Part shown: piece by piece, positions 11,793 to 24,433 of the stretch
Layout: every line of letters starts with the position of its first letter
Position numbering within the stretch: position 1 is the first letter of the stretch
Origin: Heterodera schachtii
Lineage: Eukaryota; Nematoda; Chromadorea; Rhabditida; Heteroderidae
Reading direction: 5' to 3'
DNA length: 64,000 nt
Assembly (NCBI GenBank): GCA_023374025.1
Contig: SIJG01000004.1
Location: 124,001 to 188,000 of the forward strand
Position numbers and translations under genes: made by a program
The notes under the pieces: generated by a model
The model's input: the letters and a program-made list of their open reading frames with translations, nothing else
Databases searched by the model: none
Told to the model about the DNA's origin: nothing

Positions 11793-12189
11793 TCAGATTC
11801 GATGATAATGTCCCATAAATATGTTATGTTTCGAGTTATTATCCCGACCAATGTAATGTACAACCTGGTCTGATTTGTTGAAAATGTCCAAATAATACTG
11901 TTATTCCTATTTATTTCGATTTCAAATGTACAAATTGTACCCCATGATTGTAAATTTGTTGTTTTTGAGGTATATACAGTCATGGTCATATGTTATTTTT
12001 GATTGATAAAACAATAGGTTATTTGCATGCTAATCTTTTACATCAAATTGGTCCGATCACTCCTTTGTGTGATCGGAACACCCCAAAACACATTGAAAAT
12101 CGGGGAAACTTTCGAAAAACATTCCTAAGGGATTGTTAAATCACGTTAGCATGCTTCTTGGGTTTGCATAGATAATGAACATGGAGCAC

Positions 12190-12890
12190 CGCAAACCGGA
12201 ATTTTGGAACAAACACGGACTCGGACCGGATTTCCGAGTCGATTGTCGTTTTGCATGCCCATTTTGTTTGTTCAAATGTCGATGCATTTAATGACCAATT
12301 GCGAAACTATATGCCGCCAAACATATTAATTTTTTCGCTGATAATGATAATTAGGAGTAAATTTTAAAAATTTGGATTTTCGACTTCCGGGGTTCGGAAT
12401 GGATATCAAATTCGGATTCTACGACACCGAAATCGGTACTTGTCTAGTTTAAGGGACAGATTTAACATACATTTTCAAATGCCTATAAATGTGTTTTAGA
12501 AATTAATGAAAATAAGTTTTAAGGGGTTTTTGAGATCGCTGATCACGAATACAACACCCATTTTTGCCAATTTCGAACCCCTGACGCGAACTCGAACAAA
12601 AATAAAATTAGAAACATTGTATTGATGATATCCGCATTGACATCTGCCGATGAGGATAACTTTGTTACAGGAAGCATAAAATTCGAAATTTGTATGAATG
12701 ATATCCTCATGGGCATCTTGCTAATGAGGGTATTATTGTTTTTTAAAAAATCATATAAAAAATATACATTTATAGGCATTTGAAAATGTATGTTAAATCT
12801 GTCCCTTAAACTAGACAAGTACCCCGAAATCTATAGTAACAACTTTTATATTTCGAATAAATTTAACAAATATAAATTTTTCACAAGTAC
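12190..12890. repeat. Palindromic repeat element, copy B, split by a MITE
   Basis: Reads as the inverse of the 9139-9540 repeat: TTTTGCATGCCCATTTTG, ACTCCTAATT-type and GGGGTTCGGAAT blocks, then CTACGACACCGAAATC, interrupted at 12435 and resumed at 12824 with CCGAAATCTATAGTAACAAC and ending near ACAAGTACC at about 12890. The interruption is the element annotated at 12435-12823. Confidence 0.75.
12435..12823. mobile_element. MITE with ~58-bp terminal inverted repeats and 8-bp target duplication
   Basis: Begins GGTACTTGTCTAGTTTAAGG and ends with its reverse complement; the match extends inwards for about 58 bp. It is flanked by CCGAAATC on both sides (12427-12434 and 12824-12831). The uninterrupted relative at 9213-9220 has the site once (as GATTTCGG), which confirms an 8-bp target-site duplication. 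It is 389 bp long with no transposase frame. An 8-bp duplication fits hAT, P or Merlin-type transposases; the GG-starting terminus does not decide between them. Confidence 0.85.
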
Positions 12891-13130
12891 CGCGTATTCT
12901 CTGCCTTTGGCGTTTTCTCTTTCGACTCATTAAATTTAGGATGTTAATTAGTTTAGGTAATGATGATCTCTTGCTCTGGTGATGATGGATGTGATGCTTA
13001 AGAAGAGTGGGAGGGGTGCCAATGCCAAGGAGGGGGGGGGGGGGGGGAAGAAGCGCGAACACTTAACGAATTAAATGGCGCCGAAAGGGCGAACAAAGCC
13101 GCCCCTTTTTTTGTTTGCCCATTTGGCCAA

Positions 13131-13328
13131 GTGCCCCCCCCCCCCCCCTCTTCATCTTCGTTTGATAGTCCTAAGAGAAAGGCATGTGAAGGACAAACAA
13201 AAGAATTGGGTGGTGCCGGCGAGGAAACGAATGTCGCGCCGCCGGCGACGAATGATGGGGCCGGCGGTCATTTCCTACGGCAATTCTCCGACGAAAGTCA
13301 ATTTGCCGCCCTTCAGGGTGGCAAATGA
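13131..13328 (+). other. Possible orphan coding exon after a poly-C run
   Basis: An open frame follows the C-run and reads SSSSFDSPKRKACEGQTKE, then FLRQFSDESQFAALQGGK and stop. Codon choice looks like the coding exons of this window and an AT-rich, polyA-like stretch follows. No start, acceptor or family is recognisable. It sits between the converging 14-3-3 and ceh-10 genes and may be a stray exon or chance. Confidence 0.2.
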
Positions 13329-13563
13329 ATGAAATACCTATCGAATTTCTTTTATCCTTTTCCTAACAATTCCATAAAAACTTGTCTTTTTCACAATTAA
13401 ATTAATGTACAATTGCCATTGTTAAATAAAATGGTGAGGATATTGTCAAAAAGGTAAAATGGTCCTCACTTTTGGTTGTCCCTTCTGCTTAACTCCTAAT
13501 CTCTGCTGCTTTGGCCCCTCCCCTCCTTTTGACCATTTTACCCAAAAAAACAAAACAATTAAT

Positions 13564-15283
13564 TTATTGTCCGCTAATTCCAAAAATGTATTGGCGACTG
13601 TCGCCGCCCCCCAATTGCATTTCCAATGTGCTGTCGTTGTTCGCCGTTGGCATTCCCTTGCCGCCGTATTTCCCGTGCGGTCTCCGCTTCTTCTCGTGCC
13701 CTTGACCACTGCAATTGTGCTGCTCCTCCTTCGGGAATTTCTCGTCCTCCGAGAATTCCATCAGTGCCCCCGCGCCGCACTTCGTCCCCACCCCTCCCAC
13801 GACCATCGCCTTCAGTTCCTCCCCCATCTCATCAATGTCCTGGTGGTCTCCGATCTGATCAAATTGAACGGCAGCCTCCATACTCTTCTTATGCATTCCT
13901 TCAAAATGTTTTGGCTTAGGAAAATGCCATTTGCGATGGAGGAGCAGTGAACGTACCCAAAAGCCAGGGAGCGGCTGATTCTTGGGGGTCGTCCGGATTG
14001 CCAACGCATTTGGTGATGGTGTCGGGCAATGGCAATTGGTGGCGTACCATTGCCCCGTATAATCCGTATCTTTTGGATGTAATAATTCGTTTTGCCTTCT
14101 TTTTCTCACTTACTCGGCCATAATTGTGCTTTTTCCCCACGTTTTTTCCGTTTTTCGCCTTAATTGTAAAAGAAAATTAATTAATTTTTGACCTTTTTTA
14201 CCATTTTGCTCTTCTGTTTTGGAACCACACCTTAATTTAGGCCCATCTTTGTGCTTCTTTCCTCTTTTGACTTCACTTTACTTGAATTCGATCTTCTGCC
14301 AATTGCGTTTTGTTTGCCAATTCCTCCCTTTGTACAACATCCGGATAGTGGGCCTTTTCGAACACCGATTCCAACTCATCTTCAAAAGGGCCATGAAAAA
14401 TCATTGGAATGTCTCAATTTTTTCGATGAATCAATGCACAATTTGATTCAGAAAATAACAAAACTATGAATGATTTGACTGATTGGATTTGCTTTTTGGC
14501 ATTTGCATTTCTTTTTCATTTTGTGCCATTTCCGCCTGTTTTCCTTACCAATTTGCGCCTGTGTGAAAATGGTGCGGTGGCGCCGTTTCTTTTTTGAGCC
14601 GCCCCCCGCGCCCACCGCACCGTTCGCATTCGTTCCGCCGTTGTTTCGCCGTGCGCTTTCCGTCGCCCCTTTCGCCGCCATCAAATTTTTCGCTGCCAAT
14701 TCGGCCATATTTTGTGCAGTGTTCGCTCTGCAATTGTTCTGCTTCTGCTGTTGGCAGATTTCATTCAGCAAACTTTTGGAAAGTTCTCTTGAAGTGCCTG
14801 TATCAAATTGGGTTTTGTCGCCCAATGAATGCCATCCCTCAAAATGCCACCCGAATTTGAATTTGCATTGCCAATGAACGACGAATAGTCGCCATATTCC
14901 TGCTGGAAGTGCATCATAGGCATGAACTCGAGCCCAGACAACCCATTTTGAGAAGCACAATTGGTGCCCGTCATAGTGCTAATAATTGCCGATTGGTCCC
15001 CGAATGGAGCATTTCCCAACACCGAAGGGCAATACGAGGAAGGCGTCATGAAGTAATTAGCAAAAGTGCCATTGGACACCGTGCCACCACCGCCGTTCGG
15101 CAGTGTTGCGATCTGCGGCATGGTGGCCACGGAGGCCAAGCCGAGAATCTCGTTGATGGCAAAATTCGTACGGCCAATGCCGTACCCATTCAGCATGTAG
15201 CGGGTGTCATGCTGCTGCAATAAGGACGCACTGGTGCCGTTGACGGCAGTCAGCTGTTGTCCTTCCGTGTCATTAGAATGCAT
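13564..15283 (-). CDS. ceh-10: Paired-like homeobox transcription factor of the Vsx/CEH-10 (CVC) class
   Basis: Seven exons (15283-14851, 14797-14549, 14379-14282, 14230-14202, 14158-14114, 14069-13957, 13898-13564) encode 433 residues. Near the N-terminus is the octapeptide-like FAINEILGL. The homeodomain starts [18 protein letters not shown], continues [19 protein letters not shown] and [17 protein letters not shown], and is followed by the CVC domain ([20 protein letters not shown], then RHQLPLPD) and [14 protein letters not shown], a combination found in Vsx1/Vsx2 and C. elegans CEH-10. These regulators specify interneurons and retinal cells; CEH-10 acts in neuron fate and migration. Four acceptors are AAG. 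The last ~80 residues are not recognisable and an additional intron or other frame there is possible. Confidence 0.92.
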
Positions 15284-18200
15284 TTTCAGCCGTTAGCGCC
15301 TAAGGGGTTAATGACATTAGTCGGCTGATTGGCGAAGAGTCAAATGGGCGGGGGGAGGGACACGGAGGGGGGAGGGAGGGCACTCCTCCGCTCAGCAAGC
15401 AGCAGCCACTCATTTAATCCATTTCCTCAATTGGGGCCAATTGGGTGTGGAACGGGCGGCACCACCACACAAATTGCGGAAGCCCTACCGTAATCATTCG
15501 AAGGCGGGCGGACCGACCGACGCACCCTAAGGCAAAACCCTCCCACTGCCCTCCCCCTCACCCTCCCCCTTGTCTTCCCCCCCCCCCCAATTCCCCGGCG
15601 ACCAATCAAATTGTGTGCGATGCGAGCGTAGGAAATTGGGGCAATTTGCAGCCTCTCCCCTCCCCCCCCCCCCTCCTTTCCTTAGAATTGGCTAAATTTT
15701 TACTTTCCGACTTTCGACTTGCCAATGGGCGCAGAGGGAAAACTTCTGAGACAAAGGTAGCAAAGTTTCTGTTTCTCTTTAGCAAGCATTTTCAATTTAT
15801 TATTTATTTATTTAGCCTTCATCCCAACAACACCTTTGGTGAATTCGAAGGTTCACTTCAACAATTGGAATTTGTTGCAAAAAGGGCACGGTGAATCTCT
15901 GGCGAAGGTGGGCGATGGTTGGCAATGCCATTCGTTGGACTGATAAATTAAAATGAAAATTTTTATTTTTGAAATGAATTTTTCTGGAAAATAAATCCAC
16001 TGCCCCCCCTGCCCTCCTCCCACCCTTCCCCCCCCCCCCCCTCCTCCTGTAAATTGCAATTGCAGAAAATAAATTTTCGTTTTCTTCTCGTAGCAATAGT
16101 ACGTCAAATTCCTTCCATTCATCATCAGTGTACTGTCGTGTTGATGTGTCACTAATTATGGCAAATTAATTAGAAGCTCCTCAATTTCTCGCTTCGTTGT
16201 ACGTTAATTGGGTTAATTAATCCCCCCCCCCTAATGTTTTGTCCCTTTCTCGAATGGGTAATTTCCTCCCCCCCTCAAGGCGAATGACCAATTGCGGTTA
16301 ATCTTCCCATTGCCTTCACAATGTTGTCCATTTGGTGCCAGCAATTCAATCCGTCCCTCGCCCGTTCTGTGGGAATTTGGCGGAGAAGGACGGACGGATT
16401 GGGAGAAGGGCCAACGACAGAGTCAGCTCATTCATTCATTCAGTCATTCATTGTCTTGAGCCCAACACGAGAAATAATGGGAACTCAAATTGCGCATTCA
16501 TTCTGTTGCGAGGACATCCAAAATAAAAATAATGGGGGAAGGGGAGGAAGGGGGGGGGGGGGACAAGGACACATCTGACCCACCAAAACACCAAAAACAC
16601 CTGGGGGGGGGATTTCGATCGAATGCTAAAAAGGGACCTGGCTAACAAATGATAGGGGAGGGGGGGATCGAAGCAGTGAGAATTTTGGCACAAAATCCCT
16701 TCTGTTTAAAAAAGTGCATTAGTGGTGCCGCTTAGTTAATTTTTTTGTAAAAATTAATAGAATGAAACATGAGGAGTGAGGAGGTAGCGGATGCCCAGTT
16801 AATAATTTTTTAAAATTGATTTTAATGCTCTTTTTTGCTTTTCAGCTAATTTTATGACTCATTCACCAAGCCCTGCTGTAGTTGTCCAAATATTTTTTGA
16901 AAATTAACCTCGGCTAACGCAGATAAAAATTTGTGCTATGGAGGGAAAGTTTGGAAGGTGCAAATTGGGCTTGTAATTATAACAAAATATTAAGTTAATG
17001 CTTTACTGATTATTTTCCTAGTCTAAGAGGATTTATTCCGAGTTTCTTTTTTTTTTTTTTTTGAAATTTTCTAGTCTAATAGAGAATTCGTTAAATCTTA
17101 AAATTGTTTTAAAAATTGTAATTTTTTTCCTTTTAACCAGCTTAAGGTGCTCAAAAACTGTTGCCGTAAATTTGAGAGAAAATTGTAAGAAAAATGACTA
17201 ATTGGTGAATTATTTTAATTAATTATTTTAATTAATAATTTACATTGAAATTATAAAATAAATTAATTCAGTATTTCATTTATTCGTTTAGAAAAAAAAG
17301 CATAACAAAAGAACAAGCAGAAGCCGTCCATTTTTTCTCTTATGTTTATGTTGCAAATTCACAATTAAAAAAACACATTTTAATTTCCTTTTCCGCTGAT
17401 AAAGGCCTAATTAAAGTTTTAAATAATTAAAGTTAATTATTGAAAATTATGGATTTTTTCTTATGTTTTTTTTTTTTGCTTTGCCTCCGTTTTCTCCTTT
17501 CACGCGATTGAAAAATAAAGCAATTTATTTGATTTACATAAGGTTTTAATTATGTAATTAATTAATCATCCAAATATTTTAATGCTCATGTCATTTGACA
17601 CGGTGAACATATAACTATCTTTGATGTGCTGTCATTTATTAAACGAATTCATAGCCTTTTTCAAAAATTGGACCTAACAATTCCAAATTTAAATCGAAAG
17701 TTATATTATTATTACTATTATTTAAATAAATAATTACTTTATTTATTATTTATTTTTTATTAATAAATTTTTTAATATTTTAATAAGTTAGCACTCTGAT
17801 AAATGAAATGGACCTCTGCGACAATGTATTTCTAATTTTTGGGGCCTTTCCTCGACCCGTTCCCCGATTCCTCTGACAATATGCCCTGCAGCTTGACCCC
17901 CCCCCCCCCCCTCGCCCCGGAAAATTCGCCTGAAATGTCGAAATGCCATATTTTTATGGCCCTAAAATAAGAATCAAAATAATCTATGTACCTAAAATAA
18001 ATTCACATGTGGAGCTTAGAAAAAGAAAGATAAACTAAAAAAAACTTTACCGAATATGATTTCCTTCCTTCCTTGAATTCTTTCAATGCTAATTTCATCA
18101 ATCTGCTCAAAGTACACGTCAAATTGGAAGAACAGCATTTTCCGAAGAGAAACGATCACTCAGAAACTGGAGAAGAAATAATGGTTGAAGGGAGGGGGAG

Positions 18201-18575
18201 AGAGAGAGAGAGAGAGAGGGGGGGGCGGGGAAGAGAAGAGAAGAGATTGATCGGAGGGGCTATTGGAAGGGGCAAGCAAAGGCCGACCAATTGCCCATTT
18301 CCATATATTTATTTATCCCTCCCTTCCTTCACATAACGCCGCCGCGCCGCCTTGTGCTTCTCCTCCTCCAACCAGAAATTGGAATTTTTCGGGGGGGGGG
18401 GGGAAGGGGGAAGGATCCGTTTCCACAATAAACCCATTCCTTTTCATTTATTTATGGGCATTTTAAAAGGCGTGCATTTTATGATTGAAATTGCTTTCGA
18501 ATATTTTGTCACTTTTTCGTTAATTTTTCGATTTTAGTTTTCATATTTAATGTTCCAATTTGTCCATTTTTTGCC
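15284..18575. other. Non-coding region upstream of ceh-10 and P4HA
   Basis: No exon is supported. 15300-16700 has poly-C/G tracts. 16740-17850 is strongly AT-rich with many TTAAT/AATTA motifs. A GA microsatellite sits at about 18195-18220. The region separates two divergently transcribed genes (ceh-10 minus, P4HA plus) and would hold both promoters. Confidence 0.5.
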
Positions 18576-21551
18576 ATGATTTTCCTCCTTTCTGTCCTTT
18601 TCCTTTGTCGCCTTTTTGGTGCGGTCAGTGCCGATTTCTTCACTTCTTCCGCCGATTTGCAACGATTGACTCACGCGGAATGGGAAATTCCGCAACTGAT
18701 AAATAATTACATAAAATTGGAGACGGAACGATTGGAACACTTGAAGAGGTCTTTGAGGGAAACTGTTTTCATTTTGAAATTGGTGAATTCGCTTTTGTTT
18801 AGCATGGCTTCCAAATACCGACAGAGCAATGAGAAATTGCAGTCGAACATCCAAAGTGTGTCCAATCCGATAAACGCTTTCCGATTGATCAAACGGTTAT
18901 CGAATGCGTGGAAAGAACTTCAAAACGAAATGCGGGCGGACGTGGCGGACGAATATTTGCAAAATGTGACGACCGATGGCCATGCGCTTTTTCCTACAGA
19001 TGTTAGCAAAAATGACAAATTTGGGAAACAATGGAAGCCTTTTTAGGAGGATTTGAGTGGCGCAGCGATCGGATTGCTTCGTTTGCAGGACACTTACCGA
19101 TTGGACACGAGGGATTTGGCCAACGGATTTGTGCAGGACATAAAAATTGGCAATGAAATGACAGGTACTGAATGAATGAATGAATGGCCGTAGTTTCACC
19201 AAATTGCCAAAAAAAAAATTCAACAATTTATGGACAAAAATTAAAATCAAATCAAAATCTTATGTGCATTTTCACATTGTTTTAGCATTTGATTGCTTTG
19301 AAATCGGTCGCATTGCGTACAATGACGAGGCGAACACTTTCATTTCCGTTCACCCGAATAAACTTTTGAGTTTCAGGACTTTTACCACACTTTGCTTTGG
19401 ATGCAAGAAGCACTCGGCAGGGCAAAGCGCGAAAAAACACCGACAATTTCTGGTCGGATTTTACTAAATTCAGAGAAATGTAAATAAATATTTTTTTACC
19501 CCCCAAAAAAACAAAGTGAATTTACCTATTAACTTTTCACTTTCTTTTCAGAGTCCGATGTGCTCGGTTTGTCTCTTCGATTTTGACTTACAAAATGCAC
19601 TTTCTTCTCAGAATACCTCGCCTTTGCCATGTTTAAACAGGGAAACCTCAAAAGAGCCCTCGTAACGACAGATCGTCTTGCTGAGATTGGTGCGAACTTT
19701 CAAAATATGACTTTCAAAAGAAAATTTGTTCAGCTTCGACGCACCCGCGAGCCAAAGGAAACATAAAATGGTAAAAATTGGGTTTTGGAAGTTGGGAAAA
19801 TTTGACAATTTGATGAATATTTCAACAATGGCAAAAACATACGAAAGGTACGAAGACCAATTGACTGCGGATGGAGTGAAATCCGCGGATTACCGCAGGG
19901 ACATTCCCCCGTTGGACAATCGACGTCGTGACGACTCATTGGACAACTCGGAAAGGCGAGCGCATCCCGTGCCAATGACAATTAAATTAAATTTTTACGT
20001 TTCTATTTTTAGGAATATTTACGAGGCTTTGTGTCGTGATGAAGTGCCCGTGGTAAGCTCACTTTTTGGCTTTTTTTTCTGATTTCCCCTTTTTTAAGAG
20101 CGTAAAACAAACCTCCAAGTTGTATTGCTACTACAAAAGGGACCGTCCCTTTCTCCGATTGGCGCCGTTCAAAGTCGAAATTGTGCGCTTCAATCCGCTC
20201 GCTGTGCTCTTCAGAAACGTCGTGACCGATGAAGAAATTGAGCGCATTCAGGAGTTGGCCAAGCCGAAGGTGGTCGGAACGGCACGGACCAAACAATTTT
20301 ATGAATTCTGATGTTAGGGCTATTTTCTTTGCTAAGGGATGGTCAAAATTACCCTCCCCCCCTTCCCTAACTTTGGTTATACCAAATGACAAAACCAAAT
20401 TTTATTTTAGTTGGCACGTGCCACGGTGCAAAACAGTCAAACGGGAAAGTTGGAGACGGCGTCGTACCGAATAAGCAAAAGTGCTTGGCTAAAAGGCACG
20501 GAGGACGAAGTGGTCGATCGAATCAATAAAAGACTGAATTTGATGACCAATTTGGAGATGGAAACGGCGGAGGAACTGCAAGTACTCAATCAAATGACTT
20601 TTGCTTTGGCAAATTCCCTTTTCAATCAAAGGTCGCCAATTACGGAATCGGAGGCCATTACGACCCGCACTACGACTTTGCTAGGGTTTTGTTCGTTCTG
20701 TGAAACGACAATAATTCAAATTGGTTCAGAAGGAAGAGACAAAGGCGTTCAGTGACTTGGGGACCGGCAATCGAATTGCCACGGCACTGTTTTACTTTTC
20801 TCAACCCGAAAAGGGCGGCTTCACGGTCAGCAACAATTGGACCAGAGGGGGGAATTCATAAACAAAACTCTTACCTCCCCTCGTCCATATTAAGGAGTAG
20901 TTAGTCGCCCTCTCCCCCCAAAAATATTAAAATAAAATTCACAATTTTTAAAGGAAAGTTTCCAAAAAAAAAAGAGAAAAAAATGCCTCTAATTTGATAG
21001 AAAACAAAAAATTATGTGTTTAAAAAAATAAAAAAACCGAAGGAACATAGTGCACATATTGTATGACTGTTTCGGTTCTGTCTTTTGCTGTGTCCCATTG
21101 CTTTTGCTTCTGTACCGTGTTTTTCCTTTTTTAGGTTTTTACTGATCTGAAAACGCCGCAAAAACCCAGCAAATACGACGCACTTTTTTGGTACAATTTG
21201 TTGCGAAATGGCGAAGGCGACCTCAGAACACGGTGGGAGGGGGGGGGGAGGGACTGATCACTTTCAGGGCCAGTGAAATTAAATAAAATTGTTATCCTTT
21301 AGTCATGCCGCCTGCCCCGTTCTGCTCGGAGTCAAATGGGTGTCCAATAAGTAAGGCGAAAGGGGGCACTTCTTGCCAACTTTACCCCCCCCCCCATCAG
21401 ATGGATCCACGAAAAAGGCCAAGAACTGCTTCGACCGTGTGCCCTGAAGCCATCCGTCCAGGAACGTTATGTGGGCGATTTGGGTGGGCCCGAGCCACGA
21501 GGGCACCCAAATGTCAGTCCGTACTGCAAAACGGCATTGTACTGCGAGTAA
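18576..21551 (+). CDS. dpy-18: Collagen prolyl 4-hydroxylase alpha subunit
   Basis: Sixteen exons: 18576-19001, 19047-19164, 19286-19329, 19377-19452, 19552-19566, 19612-19689, 19734-19770, 19848-19955, 20013-20052, 20099-20269, 20411-20581, 20632-20685, 20730-20825, 21135-21232, 21303-21350, 21401-21551; 576 residues. It starts with a signal peptide (MIFLLSVLFLCRLFGAVSA). The P4HA peptide-binding region follows (DCFEIGRIAYNDE, EYLAFAMFKQGNLKRAL), then LYCYYKRDRPFLRLAPFKVE and ISKSAWLKG. The catalytic double-stranded beta-helix has the Fe(II) triad HYDPHYDFAR and TRHAACPVLLGVKW and the 2-oxoglutarate lysine of GVKW. It hydroxylates proline in procollagen in the ER, needed for the nematode cuticle. 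Two introns are GC-AG (after 19329 and 19955), and exon 5 is a 15-nt microexon. The PHY-1/DPY-18 type is favoured from NIKWYEDQL and SERNIYEALCRDEVPV. Confidence 0.95.
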
Positions 21552-22408
21552 ACATTGCCATGGCTTGGACATGATTTTTTATGCATTGTTACGTTTTCAC
21601 AACTGTTTTTTCTTTTGTCTGTTTGTGCCCTCCTTTCCGAATTGCCAGTCTTTGCCATTTGACACCTTTCGTTGTCTTTGTTTTCTTTTGCTTGCCTTTT
21701 CCCTTCTCTTCGGGTTCGTCGGTCGTTCGATTCTTTCGATAATCTTGCCTTTTTATATTCATCTTTTTAAACAATTTCGGTACTTTTCTGTTTTAGGGTC
21801 GCATACCAAAATTTTAAATTTCTTTGGCGCTAAGACTGCAAAATGCGTGACGATGACCCATTCGACGGCATTTTGGCTAAAATTTGGCTTTATGCCTCCT
21901 AGGTAATGACATGCATTGGTTTTTTGCGCGCCTTTTTGATTTTTTAAACATTTTGTGCGTGATCCCAAATAGGAAAGCACCACAATTTCTTCCAACTAAC
22001 CTTTTATCTAAAGCAGATATTTTCTAAAGGTTGGCATGAAAATGAATGCATAATAGGATGGTTACTCATAGGCTTTGATTGTATTTTAAAAATGGAGAGA
22101 ATCCTTTGATACAAATACTCTCTTTGCCATATGTTGTGACCATTCGATGTTTTCATTTCTTTATTTATCCATTCGCATGTGATTGTTGTTGTTGTTTTTT
22201 TTTGTTTTGTTTATTTGCACCGAATTAATCACAAAAGGGGGGACGAATATCACATCACTTTGTATTTTTACAGTCACTCAATTTGCACAGAAATGCCAAT
22301 ATACTGTATGTAATACTTTGTGTAAATAAATGTTGCCAATTGAAAATGTGTGACTCAAACCCATTGGAAACAAACGAAGGTAAACAATTAGTTGTCAGTG
22401 AGTGCTTT

Positions 22409-24433
22409 TCACAGCTCGTCGTGGGATGGCTTCAGTTTGGGTTCCACGTTTTCGATGAACCATTCGAACGGCTTGCAGTTCAGCTTCTCTTTCAGTTTCA
22501 TTCGTTCTGCCAAATCGCCGGGGTCGGTTCGTTTTGCTGCTGGTCGAATTGCGGTGTATTTTTTCTGAAATCGCTGCTGCGTGGGGGCGGGGACAAAAAA
22601 CGCGCCGACCTCAAAATCGTCCAGCCAAACGCGGGCCGTCCTCAGCGAGTTGTACAGGCTCGAGTCGACGCCCGGCTTGCCGCGGTACGGGCGGCGCATG
22701 CGAAACACGTGGCCGACGCGGGAGCACGGCGCGACCAGCACCTCGCCACCGCACAGCCAAACGCGGATTGAGAACTCGATATTCTCCGCGCCCCATATTT
22801 CCATGCCCATGTCGTACTCGCCAATCTCACGGAAATAATCGCGAGACACCGCCAAAAGGCCTTTAAGTGCAGTGATTGGCGTAACCGATCAGTGCATTCT
22901 TTTTCCATTTTTGTCCCTTTTCTATTTTCAAATTCCCTCTCCCCCTTTTTTGACCCTTTTCCCTTTCCCCCCACCTCCACTCATTGCTGGCGTTTTGTAC
23001 GGCTTCACATTGTTTTCCTCCACGTCGAAGTACGACCAGTCTGAAAAGGACAAATGCCATTTGAATGAATTGGGGGTGGGTGACGTGCCGAAATAGTCCC
23101 ATTTGTAGTACAATCCCCAGTCGAACGTTCCCTTTGCCACCATCGCCTAAATAAATAATTGATGAATTGCCGGCTTTTGCTTTCTTTGCTTCTGACCTTT
23201 TCATAATTGAAAGTGTTGGCATTGATCAGATCGATCACCGGCAGAATAACCCTAAAATTGGGTGAATTGAATGGCAATTAGATGAGTCAGATTCCACTAA
23301 TTGCTTTTTTCTTAGCTTAATTTTGCTTGCTCTGCACCTTTTTGGGTTCTCTTCAATGGGTGCCAACAATGGCTCCAGCCAGCCCGGCGTCACCTCGCAA
23401 TGACTGTCCAAGAAGACGAGCACGTCGCCCTTTGCTTCTCGCGATGCCAAAACCTGTCCGATCAGTCGGTTCGTTTACTGATCACTCAGTGCCAATTGCC
23501 CTCTCCCTTCTCACCTTTGCCCTGATCAGTCCCTGTCGTTCCGAGGCCTTTATGAAACGGATTTTGCTTTCCCAATTGCCCTTCGCAATTTTCGCATATT
23601 CCTTCAGTGAGTCGCCAATGTCCAAATTGGACTCTGTGAAGTCGTCGTAGAGAATCACTTCAGTCAAAAGATGTGCCGGCGATTCGTTGAAGATTGAGTT
23701 AATCTGCAACAATTGGGAAATTTGTTCACATCCGTTTTAATTTTTGCGTTTTTCAGTGCGTCCATTGGCCCATTAATTAAATAATTAATTGTCCCGTTCG
23801 AATGCATTTGTTTTTTCGGCCTTTCTTTCCACGGCAATTACCATTCTGACGAGCACTGACAGCATTTCGTTGTGGTAAATGACCACCACAGTGACCGTTG
23901 AGTGCACTTTGGAGAAGTCAATCTCAGCGCACCTTTTCAAAAACGTTGTGTACTTTTTGTGATATTTCAAGATCATTCTCGAGTAAATCCCTTCGTTTCG
24001 TCCGTTTGTCCGTTTTTACTCACTTCGGATGTGCCATTTTGTCCAACTTTCTCGTCGGTCCGATTTTGTCGCTCACCCATTGGTTGAAGTAATACCTGTG
24101 CCGTACTCTTTCGTCTCCCTCTGTTTGTCTCCCCCCCCCTCCTTCTCTCTCTTTCTCCTCTCTCTCCCACCTGTGCTGTCCCCTCTCCCAATATTCCTTT
24201 TCGTCTCCGCTTTCCTCCGCTGGCGTGTCTTTGGTCACATTGCATTTGGAGGGAAACACCGGCAAATTTGCCCATTTCTGCAACTCTTTCTCTGGGTTAA
24301 CCCACGGACATTCCGGCAAATCGGAGGAGCAAAGGGAAGGGCAAAAGAAAGACAAAAGGAGGAGGAGCAGCGGGAGAAGCGCCATTGGAGCCGAAACAGC
24401 ACAAATGGCGGAACAATGAGCTAAACTGGCCAA
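22409..24433 (-). CDS. Polypeptide N-acetylgalactosaminyltransferase-like, lectin-less, C-terminal HDEL
   Basis: Eight exons (24433-24171, 24095-24024, 23977-23842, 23703-23515, 23453-23338, 23251-23197, 23146-22975, 22860-22409) give 484 residues from the first ATG. The start has a hydrophobic run ([20 protein letters not shown]) that looks like a cleavable signal peptide, not a long type II anchor. Catalytic features: [17 protein letters not shown], the metal-binding DSH in [16 protein letters not shown], the Gal/GalNAc-T motif [17 protein letters not shown] and [10 protein letters not shown]. It ends SHDEL and stop at 22409, so there is no C-terminal ricin-type lectin domain and an ER-retrieval tetrapeptide is present instead. 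The family starts mucin-type O-glycosylation, normally in the Golgi. A Gly/Ser/Thr/Pro insert in exon 7 (after YYKWDYF) could hide an intron. It converges with P4HA. Confidence 0.9.

Noticed and set aside
9139..12890. CRISPR-like or satellite array
   Set aside because: The repeats are inverted, variable and in a eukaryotic genome; transposon structure with target duplications explains them.
19377..19452. Apparent frameshift in the A6 run of the prolyl hydroxylase gene
   Set aside because: A GT donor at 19453 plus a 15-nt exon restores the family reading, so no frameshift is needed.
21552..22408. Possible small gene between P4HA and the GalNAc-transferase
   Set aside because: Open frames are short, AT/pyrimidine-rich and look like the two converging 3' UTRs.
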